A stretch of DNA of 64,000 bases from assembly GCF_000300975.2 (NCBI RefSeq), contig NZ_AEEC02000012.1:1-64000 (forward strand). Reading direction: 5' to 3'. A program made the translations under genes and the position numbers. This stretch comes from Herbaspirillum frisingense GSF30 (GTDB taxonomy: Bacteria; Pseudomonadota; Gammaproteobacteria; Burkholderiales; Burkholderiaceae_D). Positions within the stretch are counted from its first letter, which is position 1; every line of letters starts with the position of its first letter. Shown one piece after another: positions 1 through 8,639 of this stretch. The notes under the pieces are model-generated. The model was not told the DNA's origin and ran no database searches. It saw nothing but the letters and a program-made list of their open reading frames with translations.

Positions 1-197
1 CCGCCTTTCGCGACTATCCCGGTCGCCCCGGCAAGTACCTGGCCGACATCTACCAGCTGGCGCGCCAGCGCCTGGCCGCAGTCGGGGTGCACGACGTCAG
101 CGGCGGTGGTCTGTGCACGGTCGCCGACCAACGCTTCTACTCCTACCGGCGTGACAAGACCACGGGCCGCATGGCCTCACTGATCTGGCTGAAATAA
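1..197 (+). CDS. pgeF: PgeF/YfiH family purine nucleoside phosphorylase (polyphenol oxidase family), C-terminal fragment
   Basis: Only the last 64 or so codons are inside the window; the reading frame is open from base 3 and stops at 195-197. The residues include [13 protein letters not shown] followed by FYSYRRD and [10 protein letters not shown], the signature end of the YfiH/PgeF (DUF152) family, whose Cys and His residues bind zinc. Family members were called multicopper polyphenol oxidases and are now described as purine nucleoside phosphorylases or peptidoglycan-editing factors. It converges on the LysR gene with a 26-base gap. The 5' part lies upstream of the window, so completeness cannot be judged. 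Confidence 0.85.
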   Translation, partial: AFRDYPGRPGKYLADIYQLARQRLAAVGVHDVSGGGLCTVADQRFYSYRRDKTTGRMASLIWLK

Positions 198-223
198 TTC
201 CGGTCCTCGTGCTTTGCGCGCCG

Positions 224-1117
224 TCAGGGATGGCGCTGCAAGGCCTGGATCAGCTCCCGCGTATGCCCCGGCATGCCTTCCAGTCCGCGTACGCAGATCA
301 GCAACTGGCGGCGGCTCCAGCCGTCGCTGAGCGGGATGGCACGGATATCCATGTGGCCGGCGCTGGCCAGGGCCGCCGTTTCCGGTATCACCGCCACGCC
401 TACCTGATGCTCGACCATGCGGCAGATGCCGTCAAAGCTGCGCAGCCGGACCCGGTATTGCAGCCGTCGGCCGGCCCGTGTGGCGTGGCCCGAGAGATGC
501 TGTTGCAAGGCGCTGTCGCCGGACAGGCCGACGAAATCCTCACCCAGCAGCTCGCTGAAGGCCAGCGACTTACGGCGGGCCAGCGGATGCTTTTTCGATA
601 GCACGGCCACCAGGTGATCCTGGCGAAACGGATAGGTCTGCAGCGGGCCACTGTCGGTGGAGTCGGCGATGATGCCGACATCGGCCACCCCGTCTACCAC
701 GGCCTGCACCACCTCGTAGCTCAGTTTTTCTTCCAGTTCGATATCGGTATGCGGATGCCGCGCCAGGAAGCGTGCCAGCACTTCCGGCAGGAATTCCGTC
801 ATGGCCGAGGTATTGCACAGCAGCCGGATATGCCCCTTCAGGCCCTGCGCGTACTGGCCCAGTTCGTCGCGCAACTGTTCCATCTGCTGCGCCATCATGC
901 GTGCGTGGTGGGCCAGCGCGCGCCCGGCATCGGTGGTCTGCACGCCGCGTCGGCCGCGCTCCAGCAGGGGCGTGCCCAGGGCGTCCTCCATATTGCGGAT
1001 GCGGGCGCTGGCCGATGCCAGTGCCATATGGGCGCGGGTGGCGCCGGCGGTGATGCTGCCACTCTCGACCACGTACAGGAACAGGCGCAGGTCGGATAGT
1101 TCGAATCGGTTGCTCAT
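224..1117 (-). CDS. LysR family transcriptional regulator
   Basis: A 297-residue protein of normal LysR length. An N-terminal winged HTH (about residues 5-65, with SGSITAGATRAHMALASAS as the recognition region) is followed by a type 2 periplasmic-binding-like effector domain (about 90-295). I start it at the ATG at 1117 (MSNRFELSDLRLF) because LysR proteins begin a few residues before the first helix; an upstream in-frame ATG at 1165 would add 16 unlikely residues. It is divergent from the TauE-type exporter gene at 1305, the usual position of a LysR relative to its target, so it probably controls that gene and itself. The inducer cannot be told from sequence. Confidence 0.9.
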   Translation of the reverse strand: MSNRFELSDLRLFLYVVESGSITAGATRAHMALASASARIRNMEDALGTPLLERGRRGVQTTDAGRALAHHARMMAQQMEQLRDELGQYAQGLKGHIRLLCNTSAMTEFLPEVLARFLARHPHTDIELEEKLSYEVVQAVVDGVADVGIIADSTDSGPLQTYPFRQDHLVAVLSKKHPLARRKSLAFSELLGEDFVGLSGDSALQQHLSGHATRAGRRLQYRVRLRSFDGICRMVEHQVGVAVIPETAALASAGHMDIRAIPLSDGWSRRQLLICVRGLEGMPGHTRELIQALQRHP

Positions 1118-1180
1118 GGTGTGTAGGGCGTGGTGTGGAGTGTGGGGAGGGGCGCAGGTCCACAACAGGCAAAATGGGGC

Positions 1181-1221
1181 AGGCAGCCGGATTGTGCCTT
1201 CGGCCAGGCCGAAGGCTGCCT
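1181..1221. promoter_or_regulatory. Overlapping inverted repeats in the lysR-tauE intergenic region
   Basis: Two inverted repeats share bases. GCCTTCGGCC (1196-1205) and GGCCGAAGGC (1207-1216) form a perfect 10-1-10 repeat. AGGCAGCC (1181-1188) is the exact complement of GGCTGCCT (1214-1221). Because 1214-1216 belong to both, the two pairings exclude each other. The site sits about midway between the two divergent starts. It could be an operator for the LysR protein or alternative hairpins in a leader RNA; the repeats are visible, the role is inferred. Confidence 0.5.
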
Positions 1222-1304
1222 AAGTGTATTCCACATTTGCAGAGCCGACCGAGGCTGGCAGACTGAACGCCTTGTAGCAAGCACCTTCGACTTCTCCTTT
1301 CGCC

Positions 1305-2090
1305 ATGCCCAGCCTGTTTTCCTTCCTCGATATGAATGCCACCGTCCTGGCCGCGAGCCTGGCGGTGTTCCTGCTGGCCGGCTTCGTCAAGGGCGTGATC
1401 GGCCTGGGCTTGCCGACGGTGGCGATCGGTTTGCTGAGCCTGGTGATGTCGCCGGTACAGGCGGCGGCCTTGCTGATCCTGCCGTCGATGGTCACCAATG
1501 GCTGGCAGCTGGCCAGCGGCGGCGCCTTCCTGGCGCTGGCCCGCCGCCTGTGGGGCATGCTGGCCGGCATCGTGGTGGGTACGCTGGCAGGGAGCGGTCT
1601 GATGGGAGTGGACGGTGGCCGCCATGCCATTGTCATCCTGGGCCTGGCACTGATGCTGTATGCCATCGCCGGACTGGCGGCGTGGACGCCGAGCGTACGG
1701 CCCGGGCGGGAGCGCTGGTGGTCGCCCGTCATCGGGCTATTGACCGGGCTGGTGACGGCGGCCACCGGTGTGTTCGTGATTCCCGCTGTCCCGTATCTGC
1801 AGGCGCTGGGCTTGCAGCGCGATCAGTTGATCCAGGCGCTGGGCTTGTCCTTCACGGTCTCCACCCTGGCGTTGGCCGTCAACCTGGGGCAGGGTGGAGC
1901 CTTTAGCGGTGGCGTAGGCTGGGCCTCGCTGGTGGTGCTGGTGCCGGCTTTGCTGGGCATGGCTATCGGCACCCGGGTGCGCGGCATGGTCCGTGCAGCC
2001 AGCTTCCGGCGCGCCTTTTTCATCGGCTTGCTGCTGCTGGGTCTCCATCTGGCCTGGCACATCACCGAGCTGGCGCCATGGTGGCGATGA
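1305..2090 (+). CDS. TauE/SafE family sulfite/organosulfonate exporter-like membrane protein
   Basis: A 261-residue, very hydrophobic protein with about eight predicted membrane segments. It opens with LAGFVKGVIGLGLPTVAIGLL, typical of the first half-repeat of TauE/SafE (DUF81) permeases, and has the second half-repeat around residues 145-165 (GLLTGLVTAATGVFVIPAVPY). The family moves sulfite, sulfoacetate or related anions, but most members have no proven substrate. I start at the ATG at 1305; ATG 1332 (MNATVLAAS) is an alternative, and neither has a strong ribosome site. It is divergent from a LysR regulator and its stop overlaps the next small gene by ATGA. Confidence 0.85.
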   Translation: MPSLFSFLDMNATVLAASLAVFLLAGFVKGVIGLGLPTVAIGLLSLVMSPVQAAALLILPSMVTNGWQLASGGAFLALARRLWGMLAGIVVGTLAGSGLMGVDGGRHAIVILGLALMLYAIAGLAAWTPSVRPGRERWWSPVIGLLTGLVTAATGVFVIPAVPYLQALGLQRDQLIQALGLSFTVSTLALAVNLGQGGAFSGGVGWASLVVLVPALLGMAIGTRVRGMVRAASFRRAFFIGLLLLGLHLAWHITELAPWWR

Positions 2091-2335
2091 CCTCACCGAC
2101 CTGGCGGATCGAGGGGCCGAAGCAGAAGTTGCCCGGCGAAGTGCATGTCTATGCCTGGCTGGATGGCTGCATGATTGCCATGCTTGATTGTGAGTTACGT
2201 GACAGTCAAGGATTGAAGTTACGTATGGCCTATGTCTCGCCACCGTGGCGAGGCTCGGCCGTCCTGCGTGACATGCTGGCCGTCCTCAAGCCGTGTTACC
2301 GACCGATTGCCCTGCGTCGTTCCCGCAGGCGCTGA
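2087..2335 (+). CDS. Small hypothetical protein coupled to the TauE-like gene
   Basis: An 82-residue protein of unknown function. Its ATG (2087-2089) overlaps the stop of the exporter gene (2088-2090) in a classic ATGA arrangement, which supports it as a real, translationally coupled gene. It has no signal peptide or membrane segment. It contains three Cys residues and a basic C-terminus (ALRRSRRR). I recognise no domain. An earlier in-frame ATG at 2078 exists but the overlap start is more natural. The main doubt is that the evidence is only position and frame. Confidence 0.5.
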   Translation: MTSPTWRIEGPKQKLPGEVHVYAWLDGCMIAMLDCELRDSQGLKLRMAYVSPPWRGSAVLRDMLAVLKPCYRPIALRRSRRR

Positions 2336-2488
2336 GTGCCAGGACTGAGGTTTTCGGTGCAGTCCGCTCCCATGATGCACTGCGCAAACCTGTGTGCCGT
2401 ATAGCGCGCGGGTTCACGATGATGGTGCGTGCGGCCTGCCATTTTCTAAGTTTTCCTGTTCGCCGGATTGAGTGGCCGTCAAGTCTTT

Positions 2489-2752
2489 TCAGGAAGGGTG
2501 ACGGTCCTCTGGCTCGGACCCGGACTCGCGTTTCACGGAACTGTCATGTTCCAAGTCTTCCTTGCGGGTCGCTGCCAATTTCTTCATATTTTGACGATTC
2601 CGCTTGCGTTGCGGCGTACCCATCAGGTATAAAACGATGGTCAGGGGAATTATCCCGTACAGCAGGAAAGTGGCGATGCCGGCAATCGCTGACTGTTCGG
2701 TGATCGACATCATGAAGACGACGTAGAGCCATGCGATAGCGACGATATACAT
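2489..2752 (-). CDS. Small two-helix membrane protein with charged tail
   Basis: An 87-residue protein divergent from phaC, with only 57 bases between the starts. Residues 1-14 (MYIVAIAWLYVVFM) and about 24-44 (IAGIATFLLYGIIPLTIVLYL) are two membrane segments; the remainder is a hydrophilic tail rich in Lys, Arg and Glu (QRKRNRQNMKKLAATRK). The frame stays open further upstream, but that part runs antisense to phaC and looks non-coding, so I start at ATG 2752. The function is unknown. Its fixed position beside a PHB synthase gene is suggestive but not evidence of a role in PHB metabolism. Confidence 0.65.
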   Translation of the reverse strand: MYIVAIAWLYVVFMMSITEQSAIAGIATFLLYGIIPLTIVLYLMGTPQRKRNRQNMKKLAATRKEDLEHDSSVKRESGSEPEDRHPS

Positions 2753-2809
2753 GGTGAGATGGCGCTTCGAGACAAACCGTAAAGATACGCGAAAATTGCA
2801 GATCCGAGC

Positions 2810-4636
2810 ATGAACAAGCAGAATCCGCAGCAACCCTCTCCCGATGTATCCGCGTGGCTGGCACAGATGTCCGATCCGAAGTTCTGGACCTCGCTGCAGT
2901 CCCAATTCCAATCCCAGTTCGAGCAATTCAGGTCGCATCTGCCGCCCATGCCCAATATGGCCGGCATGGCAGGCATGCCGCCCGGTGCAGGTCAGATCGA
3001 TCCGACACTGCTGGCCAGGCAGTTGGGCGACATGGGCGCCACGCTCGACCCCGCCGATGCGGTCCGCCTGCAGCAGGAATACACCCGCGAGTTCGGCGAA
3101 CTGTGGCAGTCGATGCTGTCGGCCAAGGCGCCGACCATCACCGATCGCCGCCTGTCGGCACCGGCCTGGCAGGAGCATCCCTACTTCGCGTTCCAGGCGG
3201 CGGCCTACCAGCTCAATTCGCGCTTCCTGCTGGCCATGGCCGATGCGGTCAAGGGCACCGATAAGGTGCGGCACAAATTACGTTTTGCAGTGCAGCAGAT
3301 GATTGATGCGATGTCGCCGGCCAACTTCCTGGCGACCAATCCGGTGGCCCAGCAAAAGATCATCGAGACCCGCGGCGAGAGTCTCACCAAGGGCATCGCT
3401 CAATTGCTGGCCGACCTGCAGAAGGGCCATGTCTCGCAGACCGACGAGACCGCCTTCGAAGTGGGGCGTGACGTCGGCGCCAGCGAGGGTTCGGTGGTCT
3501 TCGAGAACGAGCTGTTCCAGCTGATCCAGTACAAGCCGCTGACCAAGACCGTGCATGCGGTGCCGCTACTGATCGTGCCGCCCTGCATCAACAAGTTCTA
3601 CATCCTCGACCTGCAGCCGCAGAATTCGCTGGTGCGCTACACGGTGGAGCAGGGACACACTGTGTTCCTCATTTCCTGGCGCAATGCCGACGAGGCGGTG
3701 GAGGCAGCGACCTGGGACAATTACGTCGATGATGCCGTGGCACGTTCCATCCACATCGTCCAGGAAATCAGCAAGCAGCCGCAGATCAATGCCCTCGGGT
3801 TCTGTGTGGGCGGCACGCTGCTGTCCTGCGCGCTGGCGCTCTTGGCCGCCCGTGGCGAAGACCCGGTGGCCAGCCTGACGCTGTTGACCACCTTCCTTGA
3901 TTTCTCCGACACCGGTGCCATCGACGTCTATATCGACGAGATGCAACTGGCCCTGCGCGAGCAGATGATCGGCCAGCGCGGCCTGATGGCCGGGCGCGAT
4001 TTTGCCAGCGCCTTCTCCAGCCTGCGTCCCAACGACCTGCTGTGGAACTACGTCGAATCCAATTACCTCAAGGGCGAAAAGCCCAGCGCCTTCGACCTGC
4101 TGTACTGGAATGCCGACAGCACCAACCTGCCCGGACCGATGTTCTGCTATTACCTGCGGCATATGTACCTGGAGAATGCGCTCAAGGAACCGGGCCGCCT
4201 GACGGTGGGCGGCGAGAAGATCGACCTGCGCAAGATCAGCGCCCCGGCCTTCATCTATGCCTCGCGTGATGATCACATCGTGCCCTGGAAATCCGCCTAT
4301 GCCTCGCTGGACTTGGTCAACGCCGGCAAACGCAGCAACAACCGTTTCGTGCTGGGCGCGTCGGGACACATTGCCGGCGTGATCAATCCTGCCTCCAAGA
4401 ACAAGCGCAATTACTGGACCAACGACAAGGCCCGTGCCGGCGCCGATGCCGATACCTGGCTGGCCGGCGCCACCGAGCATCCCGGCAGCTGGTGGGGCGA
4501 GTGGGCGGCCTTCCTGGCCAAGCATGGCGGACGCAAGGTGGCCGCGCCCAAGGCGCCGGGTTCGACCCGCTACAAGCACATCGAGCCGGCCCCGGGCCGC
4601 TATGTCAAGGTCAAGGCCGACCAGTTGGTGGCCTGA
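2810..4636 (+). CDS. phaC: Class I poly(3-hydroxyalkanoate) synthase
   Basis: Polymerises 3-hydroxybutyryl-CoA into polyhydroxybutyrate on the granule surface. The 608-residue length fits class I synthases. The PhaC N-terminal domain (about 110-280) precedes the alpha/beta-hydrolase fold. The lipase-box-like GFCVGG carries the catalytic Cys332; Asp488 (SRDDHIVPW) and His520 (GASGHIAG) complete the triad, in the same spacing as Cys319/Asp480/His508 of the Cupriavidus enzyme. A Met/Pro/Gly-rich stretch at 46-62 lies in the variable N-terminus. phaB follows after a 253-base gap. No phaA (beta-ketothiolase) lies next to it, so the thiolase must be encoded elsewhere. Confidence 0.97.
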   Translation: MNKQNPQQPSPDVSAWLAQMSDPKFWTSLQSQFQSQFEQFRSHLPPMPNMAGMAGMPPGAGQIDPTLLARQLGDMGATLDPADAVRLQQEYTREFGELWQSMLSAKAPTITDRRLSAPAWQEHPYFAFQAAAYQLNSRFLLAMADAVKGTDKVRHKLRFAVQQMIDAMSPANFLATNPVAQQKIIETRGESLTKGIAQLLADLQKGHVSQTDETAFEVGRDVGASEGSVVFENELFQLIQYKPLTKTVHAVPLLIVPPCINKFYILDLQPQNSLVRYTVEQGHTVFLISWRNADEAVEAATWDNYVDDAVARSIHIVQEISKQPQINALGFCVGGTLLSCALALLAARGEDPVASLTLLTTFLDFSDTGAIDVYIDEMQLALREQMIGQRGLMAGRDFASAFSSLRPNDLLWNYVESNYLKGEKPSAFDLLYWNADSTNLPGPMFCYYLRHMYLENALKEPGRLTVGGEKIDLRKISAPAFIYASRDDHIVPWKSAYASLDLVNAGKRSNNRFVLGASGHIAGVINPASKNKRNYWTNDKARAGADADTWLAGATEHPGSWWGEWAAFLAKHGGRKVAAPKAPGSTRYKHIEPAPGRYVKVKADQLVA

Positions 4637-4889
4637 AGGATCAGCCAGCCGGCCAGGGGAGGCCCAGAAGTCGGCGGCGATGATGAAAAGAGGGCGGTGA
4701 TCCGGCAGACCGGAGCCGCCGACAGAGAGAGACGACCGGCGTCGCATCCGCGGCGGCATCGGCCAGACCAATACGGGGAAGCCAGGCAAGACCCGGCCTC
4801 CCGACCAATGCGGTGCAAAGCAGACCCGAAACAGGGGTAACAGGCAGCAGTTGGAACCCCAATAATCACCATCCAATAGGAGGCAGCAA

Positions 4890-5630
4890 ATGAGCAAGCG
4901 TATCGCATATGTGACCGGTGGCATGGGCGGCATCGGGACCGCCATCTGCACCCGTCTGTGCAAGGACGGCTACACCGTGGTGGCCGGCTGCGGCCCCAAT
5001 TCCACCCGCAAGGATACCTGGCTGGCCACCATGCGCGGCCACGGCTTCGACATCCATGCCTCTGAAGGCAACGTCTCTGACTGGGAATCCACCAAGGCGG
5101 CGTTCGAAAAGGTGCGCGCCGAGATCGGTGAAGTGGACGTGCTGGTCAACAACGCCGGCATCACCCGCGACGGCCAGTTCCGCAAGATGAGCAAGGCCGA
5201 CTGGGATGCGGTCATCGACACCAACCTCAATTCGCTCTTCAACGTCACCAAACAGGTCATCGAAGGCATGTGCGAGCGCGGTTTCGGTCGTATCGTCAAT
5301 ATCTCGTCGGTGAACGGCCAGAAGGGCCAGTTCGGCCAGACCAACTATTCCACCGCCAAGGCCGGCATCCACGGCTTCACCATGGCGCTGGCGCAGGAAG
5401 TGGCAACCAAGGGCGTGACCGTCAACACCGTCTCGCCGGGCTATGTCGGTACCGACATGGTGCGCGCCATCCGCCCGGAAGTGCTGGAGAAGATCGTCTC
5501 CGGCATCCCCGTCAAGCGTCTGGGCGAGCCGGAGGAAATCGCCTCCATCGTGGCCTGGATCGCCTCTTCCGAGGGCGGTTACGCGACCGGTTCGGACTTC
5601 TCCCTCAACGGCGGCCTGTACATGGGCTGA
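4890..5630 (+). CDS. phaB: Acetoacetyl-CoA reductase, NADPH-dependent
   Basis: Reduces acetoacetyl-CoA to (R)-3-hydroxybutyryl-CoA, the monomer used by PhaC. A 246-residue short-chain dehydrogenase, the same length as Cupriavidus PhaB. It has the cofactor loop TGGMGGIG at 9-16, NNAG at 87-90 and the catalytic set Ser140, Tyr153 and Lys157 (YSTAK). A very good ribosome site (AGGAGG) sits about 8 bases before the ATG. Placed directly after phaC, it forms the synthesis pair of the cluster. A stable hairpin without a T-run follows it before phaR. Confidence 0.96.
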   Translation: MSKRIAYVTGGMGGIGTAICTRLCKDGYTVVAGCGPNSTRKDTWLATMRGHGFDIHASEGNVSDWESTKAAFEKVRAEIGEVDVLVNNAGITRDGQFRKMSKADWDAVIDTNLNSLFNVTKQVIEGMCERGFGRIVNISSVNGQKGQFGQTNYSTAKAGIHGFTMALAQEVATKGVTVNTVSPGYVGTDMVRAIRPEVLEKIVSGIPVKRLGEPEEIASIVAWIASSEGGYATGSDFSLNGGLYMG

Positions 5631-5937
5631 TGTCCTTTGCTGCAGCAGGCAGGTTGTCCGCCTGCCTCTGCTGCGGCCATCGGCGGAGAATTTCTCCGCA
5701 CTGCACGATCGGGCTCCCCATTGTGCGTCTTCCCCCCTATAATGGCTTGCGTTGCTGCCCTGCAAAAGGACCGCGACCGCGTCGCGAGGACGACGCAAGC
5801 TGCATCACAGTAGAAGAAGCAAGGAGAGGACAGCATCAATGTCCCGGACGCCCGCGGGTCGGGAGCGCATCGAAACGGCCCGCACCGCTGCAAACCAAGG
5901 CCGGCCAACGGCTGCAATGAGAGAGACTGGACTTCAG
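5631..5937 (+). promoter_or_regulatory. phaB-phaR intergenic region with hairpin and a TATAAT element
   Basis: This stretch of about 300 bases holds a GC-rich hairpin just after phaB: left arm GCAGCAGGCAGG (5642-5653) pairs with 5661-5674 through a 2-base bulge. A perfect TATAAT lies at 5738-5743, without a convincing -35, and is a candidate start for a separate phaR transcript. A smaller hairpin follows (CGCGAC 5772-5777, GTCGCG 5781-5786). Near 5828 there is a strong AAGGAGAGG ribosome site ahead of an in-frame ATG at 5839, which makes the true phaR start uncertain. Confidence 0.4.
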
Positions 5938-6504
5938 ATGACTACTGCAAAAAATTCGGCAGACCGCTTGATCAAGAAGTACCCCAACCGCCGTCTTTAC
6001 GACACCCAGACCAGTTCCTACATCACCTTGACCGACGTCAAGCAGCTGGTGCTGGACAATGAGGAATTCACCGTGGTCGACGCCAAGAGCGGCGATGACC
6101 TCACCCGCAGCATCCTGCTGCAGATCATCCTGGAAGAAGAGTCGCACGGTGTCCCGATGTTCTCCAGCGGTGCCCTGTCGCAGATCATCCGCTACTACGG
6201 CCATGCCATGCAGGGCATGATGGGCAACTATCTGGAAAAGAACATCCAGACCTTCATCGATATCCAGAACAAGCTGGCCGAAAATTCCAAGGGCTTCTAC
6301 GAAGGCAAGCCCTTCAGCCCGGAGATGTGGACCCAGTTCATGAACGTGCAGGGGCCGATGATGCAGGGCATGATGAGCAACTACATCGAGCAGAGCAAGA
6401 ACCTGTTCATCCAGATGCAGGAGCAGATGCAGAGCCAGACCAAGAACATGTTCGGCACCTTCCCCTTCGGCGCCACCGGTACCCCGCCGGAACAGAAGAA
6501 GTAA
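5938..6504 (+). CDS. phaR: Polyhydroxyalkanoate synthesis repressor PhaR
   Basis: Binds DNA and PHB and represses phasin and granule genes until polymer accumulates. From ATG 5938 it has 188 residues, like its homologues. The PHB_acc_N DNA-binding domain is at the start (RLIKKYPNRRLYDTQTS), followed by the PHB accumulation repeats (ILLQIILEEE, then paired segments GHAMQGMMGNYLEKN and GPMMQGMMSNYIEQS). The C-terminus is rich in Gln and Met. An in-frame ATG at 5839 with a much better ribosome site would add 33 residues not usual in the family. A GC-rich terminator follows the stop. Confidence 0.93.
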   Translation: MTTAKNSADRLIKKYPNRRLYDTQTSSYITLTDVKQLVLDNEEFTVVDAKSGDDLTRSILLQIILEEESHGVPMFSSGALSQIIRYYGHAMQGMMGNYLEKNIQTFIDIQNKLAENSKGFYEGKPFSPEMWTQFMNVQGPMMQGMMSNYIEQSKNLFIQMQEQMQSQTKNMFGTFPFGATGTPPEQKK

Positions 6505-6532
6505 GCAGCCGGAACAAAAGTTGCCCGACCCG

Positions 6533-6560
6533 ACGGCCCCGCGTGGGCCGTTTCGCTTTT
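6533..6560 (+). terminator. Rho-independent terminator after phaR
   Basis: A perfect 7-bp stem, ACGGCCC (6533-6539) with GGGCCGT (6545-6551), loop CGCGT, is followed by TTCGCTTTT. It sits 28 bases after the phaR stop and separates the PHB cluster from rimO. Confidence 0.7.
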
Positions 6561-6700
6561 CTGGGCTGCCAGGGCGGTCATGACCCGAAAACAGGCGCAA
6601 ATGAGCGGACCATGTACAATAGCGCCCTGATTTTTAAAGCATTTTTCGCTTTTTCCCGTATTTTCGGCCGCTTGCGGCCCGTCTCATTGAGCCATCTGCC

Positions 6701-8077
6701 ATGTCCAACCCATCCTCTCCCGCCAGCCCGGCCCTGCCCAAGGTCGGTTTCGTCTCCCTCGGCTGCCCGAAGGCACTGGTCGATTCCGAACAGATCCTGA
6801 CCCAGTTGCGGGCCGAAGGCTATGACACCGCCAAGTCCTACGACGGCGCCGATCTGGTGATCGTCAATACCTGCGGTTTCATCGATGCTGCCGTGCAGGA
6901 GTCGCTGGATGCCATCGGCGAGGCGCTCAGCGAAAATGGCAAGGTGATCGTCACCGGCTGCCTGGGCGCCAAGAAGGACGCCGAGGGCGACGACATCATC
7001 CAGAAGATTCACCCCAAGGTCTTGGAAGTGACCGGTCCGCACGCGGTGGGCGAGGTGATGCAGGCGGTACACAAGCACCTGCCCAAGCCCCATGCCCCCT
7101 TCATCGACCTGGTGCCGCCGCAGGGCGTCAAGCTCACGCCCAAGCATTTCGCCTACCTGAAGATTTCCGAAGGCTGCAACCACCGCTGCAGCTTCTGCAT
7201 CATTCCTTCCATGCGCGGGGACCTGGTCTCGCGTCCCATCGCCGACGTGATGCTGGAGGCCGAGAACCTGTTCAAGGCCGGCGTCAAGGAATTGCTGGTG
7301 ATCTCGCAGGACACCAGTGCCTATGGTGTGGATGTGAAGTTCCGTACCGGCTTCTGGAACGGCAAGCCGATCAAGACCCACATGACCCAGCTGGTCGGTG
7401 CGCTGGGTGAGCTGGCCCAGCAGTACGGTGCCTGGGTGCGCCTGCACTATGTCTATCCGTATCCGCACGTTGACCACATCATCCCGTTGATGGCCGAAGG
7501 CAAGATCCTGCCTTACCTGGACGTGCCGCTGCAGCATGCTCATCCGGATGTGCTCAAGCGCATGAAGCGCCCGGCCAACGGCGAAAAGAACATCGAACGC
7601 ATCCAGGCCTGGCGCGCCATGTGTCCGGACCTCACGATCCGTTCCACCTTCATCGCCGGCTTCCCTGGCGAGACCGAAGCGGAGTTCGAATATCTGCTGG
7701 ACTTCCTCAAGGAAGCCGAGATCGATCGCCTGGGCTGCTTTGCCTATTCGCCGGTGGAAGGCGCGACCGCCAACGAGATCGCCAATCCGGTCCCGGAAGA
7801 AGTGCGCGAAGAACGTCGCGGCCGTGTCATGCAATTGCAGGAAGAGATTTCCAAGAAGCGCCTGCAGGCCAAGGTCGGCAAGACACTGCGCGTGCTGATC
7901 GACGAGGTGGACCGTAACGGCGGTACCGGCCGCACCTATTCCGATGCCCCGGAAATCGACGGCGTGGTCTATGTGAAGCCACCTTTCGAGCCGCATCGCA
8001 AGCTGGAAGTGGGCCAGTTCGTGGACGTGCGCATCACCGCTGCCGATGCTCACGACCTGTGGGGCGCGGCCGAGTGA
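6701..8077 (+). CDS. rimO: Ribosomal protein S12 methylthiotransferase
   Basis: A radical-SAM enzyme that adds a methylthio group to the conserved Asp of ribosomal protein S12. The 458 residues show the three-domain layout: N-terminal UPF0004 domain with cluster ligands Cys22, Cys58 and Cys87; radical SAM core with CNHRCSFC (Cys159, Cys163, Cys166); and a C-terminal TRAM domain (about 390-455). The [10 protein letters not shown] start motif is RimO-like rather than MiaB-like. A TACAAT box at 6615-6620 may be its -10 element. The stop overlaps a possible GTG start of the next small gene. Confidence 0.95.
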   Translation: MSNPSSPASPALPKVGFVSLGCPKALVDSEQILTQLRAEGYDTAKSYDGADLVIVNTCGFIDAAVQESLDAIGEALSENGKVIVTGCLGAKKDAEGDDIIQKIHPKVLEVTGPHAVGEVMQAVHKHLPKPHAPFIDLVPPQGVKLTPKHFAYLKISEGCNHRCSFCIIPSMRGDLVSRPIADVMLEAENLFKAGVKELLVISQDTSAYGVDVKFRTGFWNGKPIKTHMTQLVGALGELAQQYGAWVRLHYVYPYPHVDHIIPLMAEGKILPYLDVPLQHAHPDVLKRMKRPANGEKNIERIQAWRAMCPDLTIRSTFIAGFPGETEAEFEYLLDFLKEAEIDRLGCFAYSPVEGATANEIANPVPEEVREERRGRVMQLQEEISKKRLQAKVGKTLRVLIDEVDRNGGTGRTYSDAPEIDGVVYVKPPFEPHRKLEVGQFVDVRITAADAHDLWGAAE

Positions 8078-8505
8078 AGGCGCAGCGTTTGCTGATGCGC
8101 AGCCTGCTGGTGGCGGCGCTGTCCTGCTCGGTCCTCATGCCGGCATCGACCTGGGCCGCCAGGCCAGGACCGGCCGCCAGCGCTCCGGAGGGTTCGCTGC
8201 AACAGCTGCTGATGACCCATGCGCTGGTGCTGCGTGGCCAGATCGACGGGCGCGACATGCAGCTTTCGCTGCAACCGAAGAAGAACGAGGACGGCGTGGA
8301 AGGGCGTTACTTCTTCTTCGGCGGATCGCCTGACATCCTGGTTGCCGGTGAGGTCGATGGCGATGATTTCATCATGGAAGAATCAGTCAATGGCAAGGAT
8401 GTGTCGGGCCAGTGGGAAGGGCATCGGCAGGGCCAGTCCATCACCGGTACCTGGTCCAGTGCCGATGGTGCCGTCACCAAGCCATTCGCGTTGCAACTGC
8501 CCTGA
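8074..8505 (+). CDS. Small exported protein of unknown function
   Basis: A protein of about 143 residues. I choose the GTG at 8074, which overlaps the rimO stop as GTGA; ATG 8095 is an alternative that leaves the same signal peptide ([18 protein letters not shown], then a cleavage site near TWAARPG). No lipobox is clear. The mature part has repeated beta-strand-like segments rich in Gly and Asp ([20 protein letters not shown], then [17 protein letters not shown]), as in a small periplasmic beta-barrel or sandwich. I do not recognise the family. The coupling to rimO may be only transcriptional. Confidence 0.7.
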   Translation: MKAQRLLMRSLLVAALSCSVLMPASTWAARPGPAASAPEGSLQQLLMTHALVLRGQIDGRDMQLSLQPKKNEDGVEGRYFFFGGSPDILVAGEVDGDDFIMEESVNGKDVSGQWEGHRQGQSITGTWSSADGAVTKPFALQLP

Positions 8506-8596
8506 GGCCGGGCTGATCGTCTCCGAACCCTTGATCGCGTGATTTGCTGACGCCGGCTTTCGGTGTCGGCAGGCTGCGCGTATAGTGATGCCTTTG

Positions 8597-8625
8597 CGCG
8601 CAGCCCTTCGCTGCGCGTCTCGTTT
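8597..8625 (+). terminator. Hairpin with T-rich tail upstream of metC
   Basis: CGCGCAG (8597-8603) and CTGCGCG (8611-8617) form a 7-bp stem followed by TCTCGTTTT. It lies between the exported-protein gene and the beta-lyase, only 15 bases before the latter's start, so it is either the terminator of the rimO unit or an attenuator of the next gene. Confidence 0.4.
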
Positions 8626-8639
8626 TCAGAGGCAGAATC

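Noticed and set aside
570-1625. A 351-codon open frame antisense to and spanning the lysR-tauE gap
   Set aside because: Its residues are low-complexity Gly/Arg/His as expected from shadow frames in high-GC DNA, and it overlaps two well-supported genes.
3566-4963. Long open frame antisense to phaC
   Set aside because: Overlaps a certain gene, has no ribosome site and no recognisable domain; typical of high-GC antisense frames.
6578-8053. 491-codon open frame antisense to rimO
   Set aside because: rimO on the plus strand carries all cluster ligands; the antisense frame is a codon-bias artefact.
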